From Chitinophaga ginsengisoli (GTDB taxonomy: Bacteria; Bacteroidota; Bacteroidia; Chitinophagales; Chitinophagaceae), in contig NZ_PYGK01000003.1 of assembly GCF_003014595.1 (NCBI RefSeq), forward strand, positions 186,001 to 250,000: a stretch of 64,000 nucleotides of DNA, read 5' to 3'. The position numbers were made by a program, and so were the translations under genes. Positions 45,182-54,096 of the stretch are shown here, one piece after another (the stretch's first letter is position 1; each line of letters begins with the position of its first letter). The notes beneath the pieces were generated by a model that worked only from the letters and a program-made list of their open reading frames with translations, made no database searches and was not told the DNA's origin.

Positions 45182-46420
45182 TTAACCTTCCAGGATCTTC
45201 TTCATGGCTTCCGCCTTTAACAGGCATTCCTCCCATTCCTTTACCGGATCGGCATAATAGGTAATAGCAGACCCGGTCTGGAAAGAAAGGTATTTCTTGT
45301 CGGCATTATATAGTATGCTGCGTATAACTACGTTGAAATCAAAGTCGCCTTCCGGGCTGATATAGCCCAGGGCACCGGAAAATAATCCTCTGCGGGATTG
45401 CTCATATTGTTCTATCAGTTGCATCACGCTCAGTTTAGGCGCCCCTGTCATAGAGCCCATGGGAAAAGCCTGGCTGATCGCATCTGTAAAAGACACTCCC
45501 TCTTCGAGGATAGCCGTCACCGTTGAGATCATGTGATGCACCTGGGCAAATGAATAGATACCGAATAGCTCTGCCACCTGTACACTACCGCGTGTAGCGG
45601 TATGGGAAAGGTCATTACGTACCAGGTCTACCACCATCACATTCTCTGCCCGTTCTTTGCTGTTCTGCTGCAATTCTTTCCGGCGTTCATCATCACCAGC
45701 GGGTGTTTCTGCACGCCTGATCGTGCCTTTTATAGGTTGTGAAATAACAACCGGACCTTTCTTTTGCAGGAAACGTTCAGGACTGGAGCAGGCAAGGTAC
45801 AGGTCATTGGTGCGGTAATAAGCTGCAAAGGGGGAAGGAGAAACGCTGTTCAGGCGTTTAAAAAGAGAAAGGGGATGTACGATGGCGTCTTCAATGAAAT
45901 TCTCCCGGCAGAAATTCACTTCATAGCAGTCGCCCCGGTGTATATGTTCCTGTAAGCTGTTAACGGCGTTGAGGTATTGTTGTTGGTCGAGCCGGGCCTG
46001 CACTTTACCGGCGGGCACCTGCTGCACCAGTTCTTCTTTTGCGTTAAGACATGCAGTATACACATTATGAGCTGCAGCCTGGTCCATCTCCCACCCGCCT
46101 ATCTGCACCTCGTTATTTCGCAATAGCATGACGATACGGGGCCTGAAAAAGAAAAGGTCAGCAAACCCCAGTCCGTCTTTATTATCGGAATAGAGGCCCG
46201 GAAACACTTCGTTTTTGAGATCGTATGCAAGATGGCCGAACAGCCAATCACGGTGGGTATTATGATATTGCTGTAGTGAGGGGAATGCATTACCGGCATT
46301 GCAGGAAAGCGTATCCAGCGCATCTGCGGCCAGTATAGCTTCGTTTTGGTGGTAGATGGAAGGGTAATTATTATTATCCAAAAAACAGCAAATGTTGAAC
46401 TGATTACTCCAATTCAACAT
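45182..46420 (-). CDS. pabB: Aminodeoxychorismate synthase component I
   Basis: Chorismate-utilising enzyme that makes 4-amino-4-deoxychorismate for folate synthesis, 412 residues. Core motifs are GDCYEVNFCREN, SSPERFL, VDLVRNDLSH, VHHMISTVTA and FPMGSMTGAPK. SQPIKGTIRR places a lysine (K231) where PabB has its chorismate-attacking residue and anthranilate synthase has alanine (PLAGT), so I prefer pabB over trpE. No glutaminase gene is adjacent. The first codons, including the ATG at 46420, lie within a perfect 17-bp inverted repeat (46383-46429) followed by T6, so expression may be controlled there. Confidence 0.9.
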   Translation of the reverse strand: MLNWSNQFNICCFLDNNNYPSIYHQNEAILAADALDTLSCNAGNAFPSLQQYHNTHRDWLFGHLAYDLKNEVFPGLYSDNKDGLGFADLFFFRPRIVMLLRNNEVQIGGWEMDQAAAHNVYTACLNAKEELVQQVPAGKVQARLDQQQYLNAVNSLQEHIHRGDCYEVNFCRENFIEDAIVHPLSLFKRLNSVSPSPFAAYYRTNDLYLACSSPERFLQKKGPVVISQPIKGTIRRAETPAGDDERRKELQQNSKERAENVMVVDLVRNDLSHTATRGSVQVAELFGIYSFAQVHHMISTVTAILEEGVSFTDAISQAFPMGSMTGAPKLSVMQLIEQYEQSRRGLFSGALGYISPEGDFDFNVVIRSILYNADKKYLSFQTGSAITYYADPVKEWEECLLKAEAMKKILEG

Positions 46421-46429
46421 TTGCTGTTT
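46383..46429 (-). promoter_or_regulatory. 17-bp perfect hairpin with T run covering the pabB start codon
   Basis: Arms AAACAGCAAATGTTGAA (46383-46399) and TTCAACATTTGCTGTTT (46413-46429), no mismatch, 13-base loop. On the minus strand the pabB ATG (46420-46418) is inside the first arm and TTTTTTGG follows the second. It has the form of an intrinsic terminator but encodes residues 1-14 of PabB. It may end transcripts from the gene at 46493 or act as an attenuator or translation block. Confidence 0.75.
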
Positions 46430-46492
46430 AAATAACTTTGGATCATTAACCGGGAAACCGTAAAATATCCTGATAATGCGTGCTTTTAATGC

Positions 46493-46951
46493 TTAGAAAT
46501 CGTCGTCATCATCGTCAAAGCCACCTCTGTCGTTGAACAGGCCCATGTCCTTGAATTCGTCGTCGATGCCCAGATCATCATCGTCGTCTGCGCTCTTCTT
46601 ACCAGGGCGGCCACGTTTGCTCTTAGGTTTAGGCATGTCAAACTCTTCGAAATCAGGATCATAGTCCTCGTCATCAGTCTTACCCCAATTATCATCATCA
46701 TCGTCCAGATCAATTTCTTCATCCTCATCCTCCAGATCATCCTCATCATCGTCTTTCTTCTTTGACTTTGAAGCTGACTTATCTGATTTTTTAGAAGCAG
46801 CAGACTTACGGGGAGTTTCCTCCTCATCCAGATCCTCATCATCGTCCTCCTCTTCCTTCTTTGGCTTACTAGCAGCTTTAGGCGTGGCTTTCGTAGTCTT
46901 CGGAGAACTAGTCTTTTTGGTCTCTTTTTCGTTATCAGATTTTGATTTCAT
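46493..46951 (-). CDS. Highly charged low-complexity protein with an AT-hook-like motif
   Basis: 152 residues. The first 40 are basic (Lys, Ser, Thr, Pro; KKTSSPKTTKATPKAASKPKK), then blocks of Asp/Glu alternate with basic patches, and the end is GGFDDDDDDF. KSKRGRPGKK near residue 112 resembles an AT hook (core GRP flanked by Arg/Lys). It is predicted disordered and probably cytoplasmic, perhaps nucleoid-associated. I keep this frame over an overlapping one (46486-46842) because the latter is a Met/Arg/Leu-rich readout of the same repeats without a plausible start. It lies between purA and pabB. Function unknown. Confidence 0.75.
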   Translation of the reverse strand: MKSKSDNEKETKKTSSPKTTKATPKAASKPKKEEEDDDEDLDEEETPRKSAASKKSDKSASKSKKKDDDEDDLEDEDEEIDLDDDDDNWGKTDDEDYDPDFEEFDMPKPKSKRGRPGKKSADDDDDLGIDDEFKDMGLFNDRGGFDDDDDDF

Positions 46952-47051
46952 AATAGGTTCACTTAAGTCTTTAGCGTATTACTTTTGCGTAAAGTTTTAA
47001 CAGTTTTTTGTATTAGCCAAATTTTTTTTGCCGATTTTTTTCCGTAATTTT

Positions 47052-48350
47052 TTAGGCTTTTTCCTGCTCCAGAATCTGGTCCCTGCCTGGTCCATTGGAG
47101 ACAAATTTCACAGGTACATCCAGGTAACTTTCCACTGCTTTTACGAAAGATTTCATCTCGGCCGGTAACTCATTAAAGTGCCTGCTTTTGGCTGCTGTTT
47201 CGTCACTCCATCCTTTATGCTGCTCCCATATTGGTTTTACTTCTGCATCATTCAGCTGGTAGGGCATTGCTTTTGTCTGCTGACCATTGATCTCATAGGC
47301 GGTACATGCGTACACTTCATCAAACGCGTCCAGTACATCACTTTTTGTCATGACTAATTGCGTAACACCACTCAGCATACAGGTATAGTTAAGGGCTACC
47401 AGGTCTATCCATCCGCAACGGCGTGGACGGCCGGTAGTGGCGCCAAACTCATTACCTTCAGTACGTAGCTTTTCACCGGTAGCATCGTGCAGTTCAGTAG
47501 GGAATGGTCCGCTACCTACGCGGGTACAGTATGCTTTGGTCACACCGATCACTTCCTTTATCCATTTAGGCGCTACTCCCAGTCCGGAACATACGCCGGC
47601 AGAGATAGTACTGGAAGAAGTAACGAATGGATATGTACCAAAATCCACGTCCAGCATGCTGCCCTGTGCACCTTCGGCCAGGACTTTCTTACCTGCTTTC
47701 AGCTTATCGTTGATGAAATATTCTCCGTTCACAATATTCATCTGTTTCAGGTAGCTCACTGCATCAAAGAACTCAGCTTCCCAATCAGCAATATCCTTTG
47801 CTATTTCAGCTTTTACTTCAGCAGTGAAGTCATATCCTGCCAGGAGATGCTGGTGTTTCTCCTTCAGTTTGTTATAACGTTCGTTAAAATCAGCGCGCAG
47901 CACATCTCCTACTCTCAGGCCATTACGACCTGTTTTGTCCATATAAGCCGGTCCTATACCCTTCAGGGTGGAACCGATCTTTTCACTGCCTTTGGATAAT
48001 TCTGACGCCTTATCAAGTGCACGATGAGAAGGTACGATAATATGTGTTCTTTCTGCAATAAAAAGATTCTTTTTCAGGTCAACACCTAAAGAAGAAATCT
48101 TGTCACATTCTTTTTTAAAAGTCACAGGGTCCAGTACCACACCGTTACCGATCAGGTTAATGGTATTTTTGTGAAATACGCCGGAAGGGATGGTATGTAA
48201 TACTACTTTCTGGCCATCCACATATAATGTATGCCCTGCGTTGGGCCCACCCTGAAAGCGGGCTATGACATCGTATTTACCTGCAAAGTAATCCACAATC
48301 TTTCCTTTGCCTTCATCGCCCCACTGTAGGCCCAGCAAAACATCTACCAT
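47052..48350 (-). CDS. purA: Adenylosuccinate synthetase
   Basis: GTP-dependent enzyme joining IMP and aspartate on the way to AMP, 432 residues. The N-terminal GLQWGDEGKGKIVDYFA is the phosphate-binding loop. GGPNAGHT, GIGPAYMDKTGRNGLRVGD, EGAQGSMLDVDFGTYPFVTSS and TTGRPRRCGWIDL follow in the expected order. FVSNGPGRD near the end is the base-binding region. Length is normal. A good promoter lies just upstream (48383-48414). Confidence 0.97.
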   Translation of the reverse strand: MVDVLLGLQWGDEGKGKIVDYFAGKYDVIARFQGGPNAGHTLYVDGQKVVLHTIPSGVFHKNTINLIGNGVVLDPVTFKKECDKISSLGVDLKKNLFIAERTHIIVPSHRALDKASELSKGSEKIGSTLKGIGPAYMDKTGRNGLRVGDVLRADFNERYNKLKEKHQHLLAGYDFTAEVKAEIAKDIADWEAEFFDAVSYLKQMNIVNGEYFINDKLKAGKKVLAEGAQGSMLDVDFGTYPFVTSSSTISAGVCSGLGVAPKWIKEVIGVTKAYCTRVGSGPFPTELHDATGEKLRTEGNEFGATTGRPRRCGWIDLVALNYTCMLSGVTQLVMTKSDVLDAFDEVYACTAYEINGQQTKAMPYQLNDAEVKPIWEQHKGWSDETAAKSRHFNELPAEMKSFVKAVESYLDVPVKFVSNGPGRDQILEQEKA

Positions 48351-48382
48351 AAGAGTTGATATTGATTTTTAAAAACGAAGTG

Positions 48383-48414
48383 GCAAAATTAAGGAAAAAT
48401 AGCACGAATCCGAA
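48383..48414 (-). promoter_or_regulatory. Promoter of purA
   Basis: On the minus strand TTCG (48414-48411, one mismatch from TTTG), a 19-base spacer and TAATTTTGC (48391-48383, exact -7). The purA ATG at 48350 lies 32 bases downstream of the -7. Confidence 0.55.
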
Positions 48415-48441
48415 TTAGGAAATAATATTCGGGGACCTGTC

Positions 48442-48488
48442 AAAAAAAAAAGACGGACCACAGGAATAAACGCCCTGTGGCCCGTCTT
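48442..48488 (-). terminator. Intrinsic terminator of the RelA/SpoT gene
   Basis: Fifteen-base arms AAGACGGACCACAGG / CCTGTGGCCCGTCTT (48450-48464 with 48474-48488) with one mismatch and a 9-base loop. On the minus strand nine or ten T follow. It lies 29 bases after the stop at 48518. Confidence 0.88.
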
Positions 48489-48517
48489 ATTATAATCTGA
48501 TCCTAATTTCAGGAGAC

Positions 48518-50770
48518 TTATTCATCTTCCAGGCGGCTTACCGACTGAATACCATCCAGTTTCTTCAGCTTTTCGAACAGCTCATCCAGTTCTTCCTTAT
48601 CATGTACGAACACCTTGATCAGCCCTTCAAACAGCCCTTCGCTGGATTCGATGGTCAGCCCGGCAATGTTCACCCTCAGCTCACCGGAGATCACGTTGGT
48701 GATCTTATGGATAACCCCTACGTCATCCATACCTACAATCCTCAGCCCGGTCAGGAAGGAGATCTCCCTGTTCTTCACCCACTTGGTCTTTACCACACGG
48801 TGACCGTAATTGGCCAGCAGCTGGGCGGCGTTGGGACAGTTTGTGCGGTGGATCTTCAGTCCTTCACTGGCAGTGATGAACCCGAATACGTCATCTCCCG
48901 GGATCGGGCGACAGCAGTTAGCCAGTTTGTAGGCTATTTTGTCTGAGCTTTCCCCGAAGATGATCAGTTCCGCATCTTTCTTGGAAGGGATCTGATGTTT
49001 CAGATGATCTTCCGAGATATGTTCCGGTTGTTTTGGTGCCGGTGGTTTAGGCGCCTCCAGTTTATCCCCCAGTACATTGAACTGTTTCAGCTCTTTCAGG
49101 TCGATATTCTTGACAGCGATCTGGTAATACAGGTCCAGCGGCGATGGTTGCTTGTAGAACTGTACCAGTTCGTTGATATTATGCTGACTATTGGAGATCT
49201 TCAGATGGTCCAGCTTACGTTCCAGCACATCCTTCCCATCCATGGCCACCTTCCTTTTTTCCTCCTTCAGGGCGTCTTTGATCTTGGATTTGGCCTTGGC
49301 CGTTAATACGTAGTTAAGCCAGTCTTCCGTCGGCTTCTGTTTATTGGAAGTAATGATCTCCACCTGGTCGCCGCTGCGCAACTTATGGCTGATAGGTACC
49401 AGCTTGTAGTTTACTTTAGCGCCGATACACTTGTTCCCTACCGCACTATGGATAGCATAAGCAAAGTCCAGGGCGGTGGAATTGACAGGCAATATCTTCA
49501 GATCGCCTTTCGGAGTATATACATAGATCTCTTCGGTGAAGAGGTTACTTTTAAAGTCGGCCAGGAAATCCAGTGTATTGGAGTCCGGGTTGTTGAGGAT
49601 CTCCCTGATCTGGGTGAACCATTGATCAAATTTTGCCTCTGTGCTAACGCTCTGGGCGCTACCTTCCTTGTAACGCCAGTGAGCGGCCAGACCTTTCTCA
49701 GCGTAGTCGTTCATCCTCTTGGTACGGATCTGTACTTCCACCCATTTACCCTGTGGTCCCATCACGGTCACGTGCAGTGCCTCATATCCGTTGGATTTCG
49801 GGTTACTGAGCCAGTCGCGGGTCCTTTCCGGGCTGGGGTGGTAAAAGTCCGTTATAATAGAGTATACCTTCCAGCAATCGGATTTTTCCTTTTCCAGGGG
49901 AGAGTCGAGGATGATACGGATGGCGAAGAGGTCGTAGACTTCTTCGAAGGTGACACCTTTCTTCTTGATCTTATTCCAGATGGAGTGTATGGATTTAGGC
50001 CGTCCGTAGATTTCGAACATGAAGCCTTCTTCCTGTAACACCTCCTTGATAGGCTTTATGAATTCATTGATATAACGGGTACGTTCACGCTTGGTTTCTT
50101 TCAGGCGTTTGGCGATGTCCCGGTAGGTCTGCTGCTCGGTGTACTTCATAGACAGGTCCTCCATTTCGGACTTGATATTGTACAGGCCGAGGCGGTGGGC
50201 CAGGGGGGAATAAATAAATACGGTTTCCGAGGCTATTTTGAGCTGTTTCTCGCGGCTCATACTGTCCAGGGTACGCATATTATGCAGCCTGTCTGCCAGC
50301 TTTATAAGTATCACCCTGGGGTCATCTGCCAGTGTGAGCAGGATCTTTTTGAAGTTTTCCGCCTGGGCGGTGCTGGTGTTTGAGTCGATCACGGTGGATA
50401 TCTTGGTTAACCCGTCCACGATATGACATATTTCGGCCCCAAAGGCTCTATCCACATCTTCGAGGGTGACTTCGGTATCTTCTACGGTATCGTGCAGCAA
50501 AGCGCAGATAGCGGAACGTACACCCAATCCGATCTCGTCAACGCAGATCTGCGCTACAGCGAGGGGATGTAAGATATAAGGCTCCCCGGACTTCCGGCGC
50601 ATTTCCTTGTGAGCGTCTGCTGCCATTTCGAAGGCAGTACGTACCAATTCGCGGTCTCCTTTCTTCAAACGGGGTTTAAGCGACCTCAGTAAAGCGCGGT
50701 AATGACGAACGATCTCTTTCTTTTCCTGTTCCTCGTCGAGGTTATATTGTTTTACTACCACTGTTTCCAT
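48518..50770 (-). CDS. Bifunctional (p)ppGpp synthetase/hydrolase, RelA/SpoT family
   Basis: 750 residues with the full long-RSH layout. The HD hydrolase domain has H68 (YILHPLAVAQ), HD93-94 in LLHDTVEDTEV and LADRLHNMRTL; these catalytic residues look intact, so hydrolysis is expected. The synthetase domain shows YGRPKSIHSIWNKIKKKG and DLFAIRIILDS. A TGS domain (ILPVNSTALDFAYAIHSAVGNKC) and a conserved-cysteine region (NCCRPIPGDDVFGFI) precede a C-terminal ACT domain (LRIVGMDDVGVIHKITNVISGE). It is the cytoplasmic regulator of the stringent response. It lies downstream of the 2H phosphoesterase gene with 53 bases between. Confidence 0.96.
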   Translation of the reverse strand: METVVVKQYNLDEEQEKKEIVRHYRALLRSLKPRLKKGDRELVRTAFEMAADAHKEMRRKSGEPYILHPLAVAQICVDEIGLGVRSAICALLHDTVEDTEVTLEDVDRAFGAEICHIVDGLTKISTVIDSNTSTAQAENFKKILLTLADDPRVILIKLADRLHNMRTLDSMSREKQLKIASETVFIYSPLAHRLGLYNIKSEMEDLSMKYTEQQTYRDIAKRLKETKRERTRYINEFIKPIKEVLQEEGFMFEIYGRPKSIHSIWNKIKKKGVTFEEVYDLFAIRIILDSPLEKEKSDCWKVYSIITDFYHPSPERTRDWLSNPKSNGYEALHVTVMGPQGKWVEVQIRTKRMNDYAEKGLAAHWRYKEGSAQSVSTEAKFDQWFTQIREILNNPDSNTLDFLADFKSNLFTEEIYVYTPKGDLKILPVNSTALDFAYAIHSAVGNKCIGAKVNYKLVPISHKLRSGDQVEIITSNKQKPTEDWLNYVLTAKAKSKIKDALKEEKRKVAMDGKDVLERKLDHLKISNSQHNINELVQFYKQPSPLDLYYQIAVKNIDLKELKQFNVLGDKLEAPKPPAPKQPEHISEDHLKHQIPSKKDAELIIFGESSDKIAYKLANCCRPIPGDDVFGFITASEGLKIHRTNCPNAAQLLANYGHRVVKTKWVKNREISFLTGLRIVGMDDVGVIHKITNVISGELRVNIAGLTIESSEGLFEGLIKVFVHDKEELDELFEKLKKLDGIQSVSRLEDE

Positions 50771-50823
50771 CTGCTATAAAGTTACGATTTTATTGCATAG
50801 GAAGCGTGGCAGAAAAGTGCTAG

Positions 50824-51549
50824 TCACACCCCTCCCAGCCTGCATTTATGCAACACCTCCCAGGAGGTGCCGTTATGCCGGAGCAGGTACAGGTTGCGGA
50901 CCTGGAAGGAGGCAACGAAAGGACGATGCCGGTATTCTTCCATGGCCAGTTCGAATTCGAGATCGGACAGGTCTCTGAATGCCAGTGAGATATGTGGATT
51001 GAATCCGTAACGGGCCAGCATAGGGCTGAAGGCGAATTCCTTCCTGAGAAATTCCATCATCTGCTGGTGCAGGTACACGATCCCGTCGTTCTTTTCCACA
51101 TTGATATATAATACCTTTCGTTTAGTAAAAGAAAATCCGCCGAAACCGCTCAGTTTTATTTCAAAAGGCTGCATCGCTGCCGCAAAGGCCGTCAGTCCGG
51201 GACATAATGTCTTTTCCAGTGAGGGGCTGGCTGTAAAAGGCACCTGCATGGTGATATGCGGCAGTACCCTCAGTGCCCGGCGGGCGTCATATTTCTCAGC
51301 AAATTCCTGTTTGAGCCGGATGATCTCCTTACCAATTTCGGCATTGGGGAGCAGGGCTATAAAATAGATCTTGCTCTCTTCCTTGGGCGGTTTGATACGT
51401 GGGGGAAAGCGTGATCCGTTTTGGGGGTGGGAAGAGCGGAACTGGTTCCCGTTGTGTCTCTGCGTGCGGTGATTGCGCTCATTACTCTCCGTACGACTGC
51501 CATTGCCCTGTTGCCGGTAGCGTGGCTGGTCATTTCTGCCGTAAGTCAT
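50824..51549 (-). CDS. 2H phosphoesterase (2'-5' RNA ligase-like) with a disordered Arg/Asn/Gln-rich tail
   Basis: 241 residues. The two catalytic motifs of the 2H superfamily are H98-I-T100 (VLPHITMQV) and H186-I-S188 (FNPHISLAF), about 88 residues apart. The fold begins at IYFIALLPNAEIGKEI (residue 61). The first 57 residues form a low-complexity segment rich in Arg, Asn, Gln and Gly, likely disordered and able to bind nucleic acid. Members act on 2',3'-cyclic or 2'-5'-linked nucleotides. It lies between the response regulator (30-base spacer) and the RelA/SpoT gene, all minus strand. Confidence 0.85.
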   Translation of the reverse strand: MTYGRNDQPRYRQQGNGSRTESNERNHRTQRHNGNQFRSSHPQNGSRFPPRIKPPKEESKIYFIALLPNAEIGKEIIRLKQEFAEKYDARRALRVLPHITMQVPFTASPSLEKTLCPGLTAFAAAMQPFEIKLSGFGGFSFTKRKVLYINVEKNDGIVYLHQQMMEFLRKEFAFSPMLARYGFNPHISLAFRDLSDLEFELAMEEYRHRPFVASFQVRNLYLLRHNGTSWEVLHKCRLGGV

Positions 51550-51579
51550 TGTTTTGGTGGTTATGGGGTTTGGATATTG

Positions 51580-52341
51580 CTACTCGTCACCCTGATTATC
51601 GGTATCTGTTGACGTAGATTCGTCGTTTTTATCTTTGCTGCTTTCCAGGATGTTTAGCCGGATCCCCACATTATGCAGGGTTTCCAGGGCTATTCCTGGC
51701 TGCATTTTAAAGTGCTTGCGTAAGCGCGTAATGAATACGTCCATGCTTCTGCTGGAAAAGAAACTACTGTTCCCCCAGACCTTCAGCAGGATCTCGTCCC
51801 GTTTTACCAGTTTATTGCTGTTTTCGACCAGGTACCGTAATACCTTGGCCTCTTTCTTGGTGAGGGTAGCAAAGGCTTCGCCACCCGTCTTTCTAAGCTC
51901 CTTTTCTTCGTAGTTGAACCTGACATCGTCACCCAACTTGTAGATGCCGTCTCCTGGTACATCCTTTGGCAGCGTCCTGCGGAGGAACACCCTGATCCGC
52001 ATGATCAGCTCGCGCATGCTGAATGGCTTCACCAGAAAATCGTCCCCGCCAATGCGAAAGCCGTGTAGCCGGTCTTCATCAGCCGATTTTGCAGAAACAA
52101 AGAGGATCGGTATCATACCGTTCTTTTTACGGATATCCTGCGCCAGCGTAAAGCCGTCTTTTTTGGGCATCATCACATCAAGTATACAAAGATCGAAATC
52201 GTCTCTTTGAAACTTTTTCCAGGCCACTTCACCATCAAAACAGTGCACAACCTGGTATCCTACGGCTTCCAGCTGCTTTTTAATGATATTGCCGTATTGA
52301 TAATCATCTTCTGCAAGGAGAATTTGTACGTTACCTACCAT
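51580..52341 (-). CDS. OmpR/PhoB-type response regulator without adjacent kinase
   Basis: 253 residues. The receiver domain has the acidic pocket E11-D12-D13, phospho-acceptor D55 (CILDVMMPKKDG) and the conserved lysine in FLVKPFSMREL. The winged-helix DNA-binding domain follows (FATLTKKEAKVLRYLVENSNKLVKRDEILLKVWG, SMDVFITRLRKHF). A hydrophilic Ser/Asp/Thr tail of about 20 residues ends the protein. No histidine kinase gene is next to it in this window. Targets are unknown. It heads the group with the 2H enzyme and RelA/SpoT. Confidence 0.95.
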   Translation of the reverse strand: MVGNVQILLAEDDYQYGNIIKKQLEAVGYQVVHCFDGEVAWKKFQRDDFDLCILDVMMPKKDGFTLAQDIRKKNGMIPILFVSAKSADEDRLHGFRIGGDDFLVKPFSMRELIMRIRVFLRRTLPKDVPGDGIYKLGDDVRFNYEEKELRKTGGEAFATLTKKEAKVLRYLVENSNKLVKRDEILLKVWGNSSFFSSRSMDVFITRLRKHFKMQPGIALETLHNVGIRLNILESSKDKNDESTSTDTDNQGDE

Positions 52342-52548
52342 GCGTTAAGTTTTATACCCGGTTCAATTGTTGTTAACACACAATGTCATTCCATGACTCT
52401 GCTACAATATTGCTGAATAAACTTCTCATTTTAGTTAATGATTAGTTATTGAAGAAAATTTTTCTTGATTTGCCATGCTAAGGATCAACTTGAAATTGAA
52501 CGGATTGGGTTATTCATAGTTTATTTTCACACATTCAATTAGACAACA

Positions 52549-52588
52549 AAAAAAAATGGCTGCCTGTTCAAAGACAACCATTTTTTTT
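52549..52588. terminator. Terminator-like hairpin between fucosidase and response regulator
   Basis: Runs of A and T flank an imperfect stem: A8-TGG at 52549-52559 pairs with CCA-T8 at 52578-52588, with an inner partly paired loop. It could act for the fucosidase gene (minus) and shows a T run in both directions. Confidence 0.65.
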
Positions 52589-52635
52589 GTTCACAGCTTA
52601 TGCAGGCTGTTAATATTGTATGTGTTCATCACTAT

Positions 52636-54096
52636 CTATTGCTCTACTGCAGAGAGTTGTATAGCCACAGCATGTTGCCACGCTTTCTGCTGTACAGCGG
52701 CAGGGATGGAGATCTGAGTGCCTGTAGCAGTGGCCTTCCAGGAGATCTTTTCCTTTGCTCCCAGTACGGTTACTTTTGCTCCCTTTGCAGGCTTAAGACC
52801 TTCAAATGCTACCTGTGCCGGTAATTTCTCTCCTTCATCCAACAGGTAAATGGCATATACATTACCATTCTTTTTGCGGGTAAAACATACCTTCCCGTCT
52901 TTATAAGGGGCTATTGAACGGGTACCATAGATAGCATCACCGTTAAGTTTCATCCATGCTCCAATGGCTTCCATAGTGGTGTAAGCCTCGTCATGCAGCT
53001 GACCATCCGGGCCAGGACCTACGTTCAGCAGATAGTTACCGCCTTTCGCCACAATATCCACCAGGTTATGGATGATCTTATTCACAGGCTTATATTTATC
53101 ATCCGGTACATATGACCAGGAGTTAGCCATTGTCATACAGGTTTCCCAGGGATAAGACAATGGTTTTTCCGGGATCTGCTGCTCCGGCGTACGATAGTTT
53201 TCAAACGGACCATGCACAGAACGGTCCACTACGATCAGGCCAGGCTGATGGCCGCGGGCCATTTTAGTGATACCCGCCATATCGATGTCCTCGTTCTGTT
53301 TTGTGGGCCTGGTGTCTATCTCTGCTGCTGTGATATCGTTCTCTTTTTTAACACCCTGCGTGCGGGCACGTACCCAGCCGCCATCCAGCCAGAGGATCTC
53401 GATCTTGCCCATTGTGGTCATCAACTCCTCGATCTGTTTATAGGTATAATCCTTAAAGTTCTTCCAGCGGTCAGGATATCTTGTCACATCATAGTTCACG
53501 TGCCTGTCTTTCGGAGGGAAATAAGACCACCAGTAATATTCACTGTGCCAGTCAGGCTTGGAGAAATAAGCCCCTGTATGAAGCCCCTCCTTCTGGAAGG
53601 CAGTAAATACCTCTTTCGCCACGTTCTTTCTCGGATCATTACGGAAAGCGCTTTTTGAACCAGCTATACCATAATCGGTCTGTTTGGTATCCCACATACA
53701 GAAACCATCATGGTGTTTAGTAGTGAAAACAACATACTCCATACCGGCGCTTTTGGCCGCTTTTGCCCATTTGGAAGGATCAAATTTGGTAGGGTTGAAA
53801 GTGGTGGCCAGGTTCTCATACTTCTTCAGGTATTCATAATATGGAATACCATAGGGCTGGCGCTGGGTCCATCCTTCATCTTCCGGGCAGATACTCCAGG
53901 ACTCAACAATACCCCACTGAGAGTAAGCACCCCAGTGGATCAGCATACCAAATTTCCAATCCTGCCATTCATCGATTTTTTTCAACACAGCCTGATCGGT
54001 TTCCGGGATATAGGGCTGTTCCAGACCGTGGTCCTGCGCAATGGCTGTGGAAAAGGCCAATAGTGCGCTACTAAATAATAGAAATAGTTTTCGCAT
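52636..54096 (-). CDS. Alpha-L-fucosidase (GH29)
   Basis: Exported glycoside hydrolase that releases terminal L-fucose, 486 residues with a signal peptide (LFLLFSSALLAFSTAIAQ). GH29 landmarks are WQDWKFGMLIHWGAYSQWG, YVVFTTKHHDGFCMWDTKQTDY (substrate-binding histidines H128-H129) and the nucleophile D238 in KIEILWLDGGW. The C-terminal part is a beta-domain ending TGTQISIPAAVQQKAW. It is not flanked by susC/susD or other carbohydrase genes, so it is not in a typical polysaccharide-utilisation locus here. Confidence 0.94.
   Translation of the reverse strand: MRKLFLLFSSALLAFSTAIAQDHGLEQPYIPETDQAVLKKIDEWQDWKFGMLIHWGAYSQWGIVESWSICPEDEGWTQRQPYGIPYYEYLKKYENLATTFNPTKFDPSKWAKAAKSAGMEYVVFTTKHHDGFCMWDTKQTDYGIAGSKSAFRNDPRKNVAKEVFTAFQKEGLHTGAYFSKPDWHSEYYWWSYFPPKDRHVNYDVTRYPDRWKNFKDYTYKQIEELMTTMGKIEILWLDGGWVRARTQGVKKENDITAAEIDTRPTKQNEDIDMAGITKMARGHQPGLIVVDRSVHGPFENYRTPEQQIPEKPLSYPWETCMTMANSWSYVPDDKYKPVNKIIHNLVDIVAKGGNYLLNVGPGPDGQLHDEAYTTMEAIGAWMKLNGDAIYGTRSIAPYKDGKVCFTRKKNGNVYAIYLLDEGEKLPAQVAFEGLKPAKGAKVTVLGAKEKISWKATATGTQISIPAAVQQKAWQHAVAIQLSAVEQ

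Noticed and set aside
45182..46420. Anthranilate synthase component I (trpE)
   Set aside because: PIKGT with lysine at the key position, and no trp genes alongside, favour aminodeoxychorismate synthase.
46486..46842. Alternative frame of 118 codons in the charged low-complexity gene
   Set aside because: It is the shifted reading of GAT/GAG repeats, giving Met/Arg runs; the chosen frame has a proper ATG and a coherent charge pattern.
49385..50038. A 217-codon plus-strand frame opposite the RelA/SpoT gene
   Set aside because: Antisense to catalytic regions of an intact enzyme; no recognisable domain and no promoter or terminator of its own.
52636..54096. Polysaccharide-utilisation locus around the fucosidase
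   Set aside because: No susC/susD, sulfatase or other carbohydrase gene within reach; neighbours are a response regulator and lpxB group.
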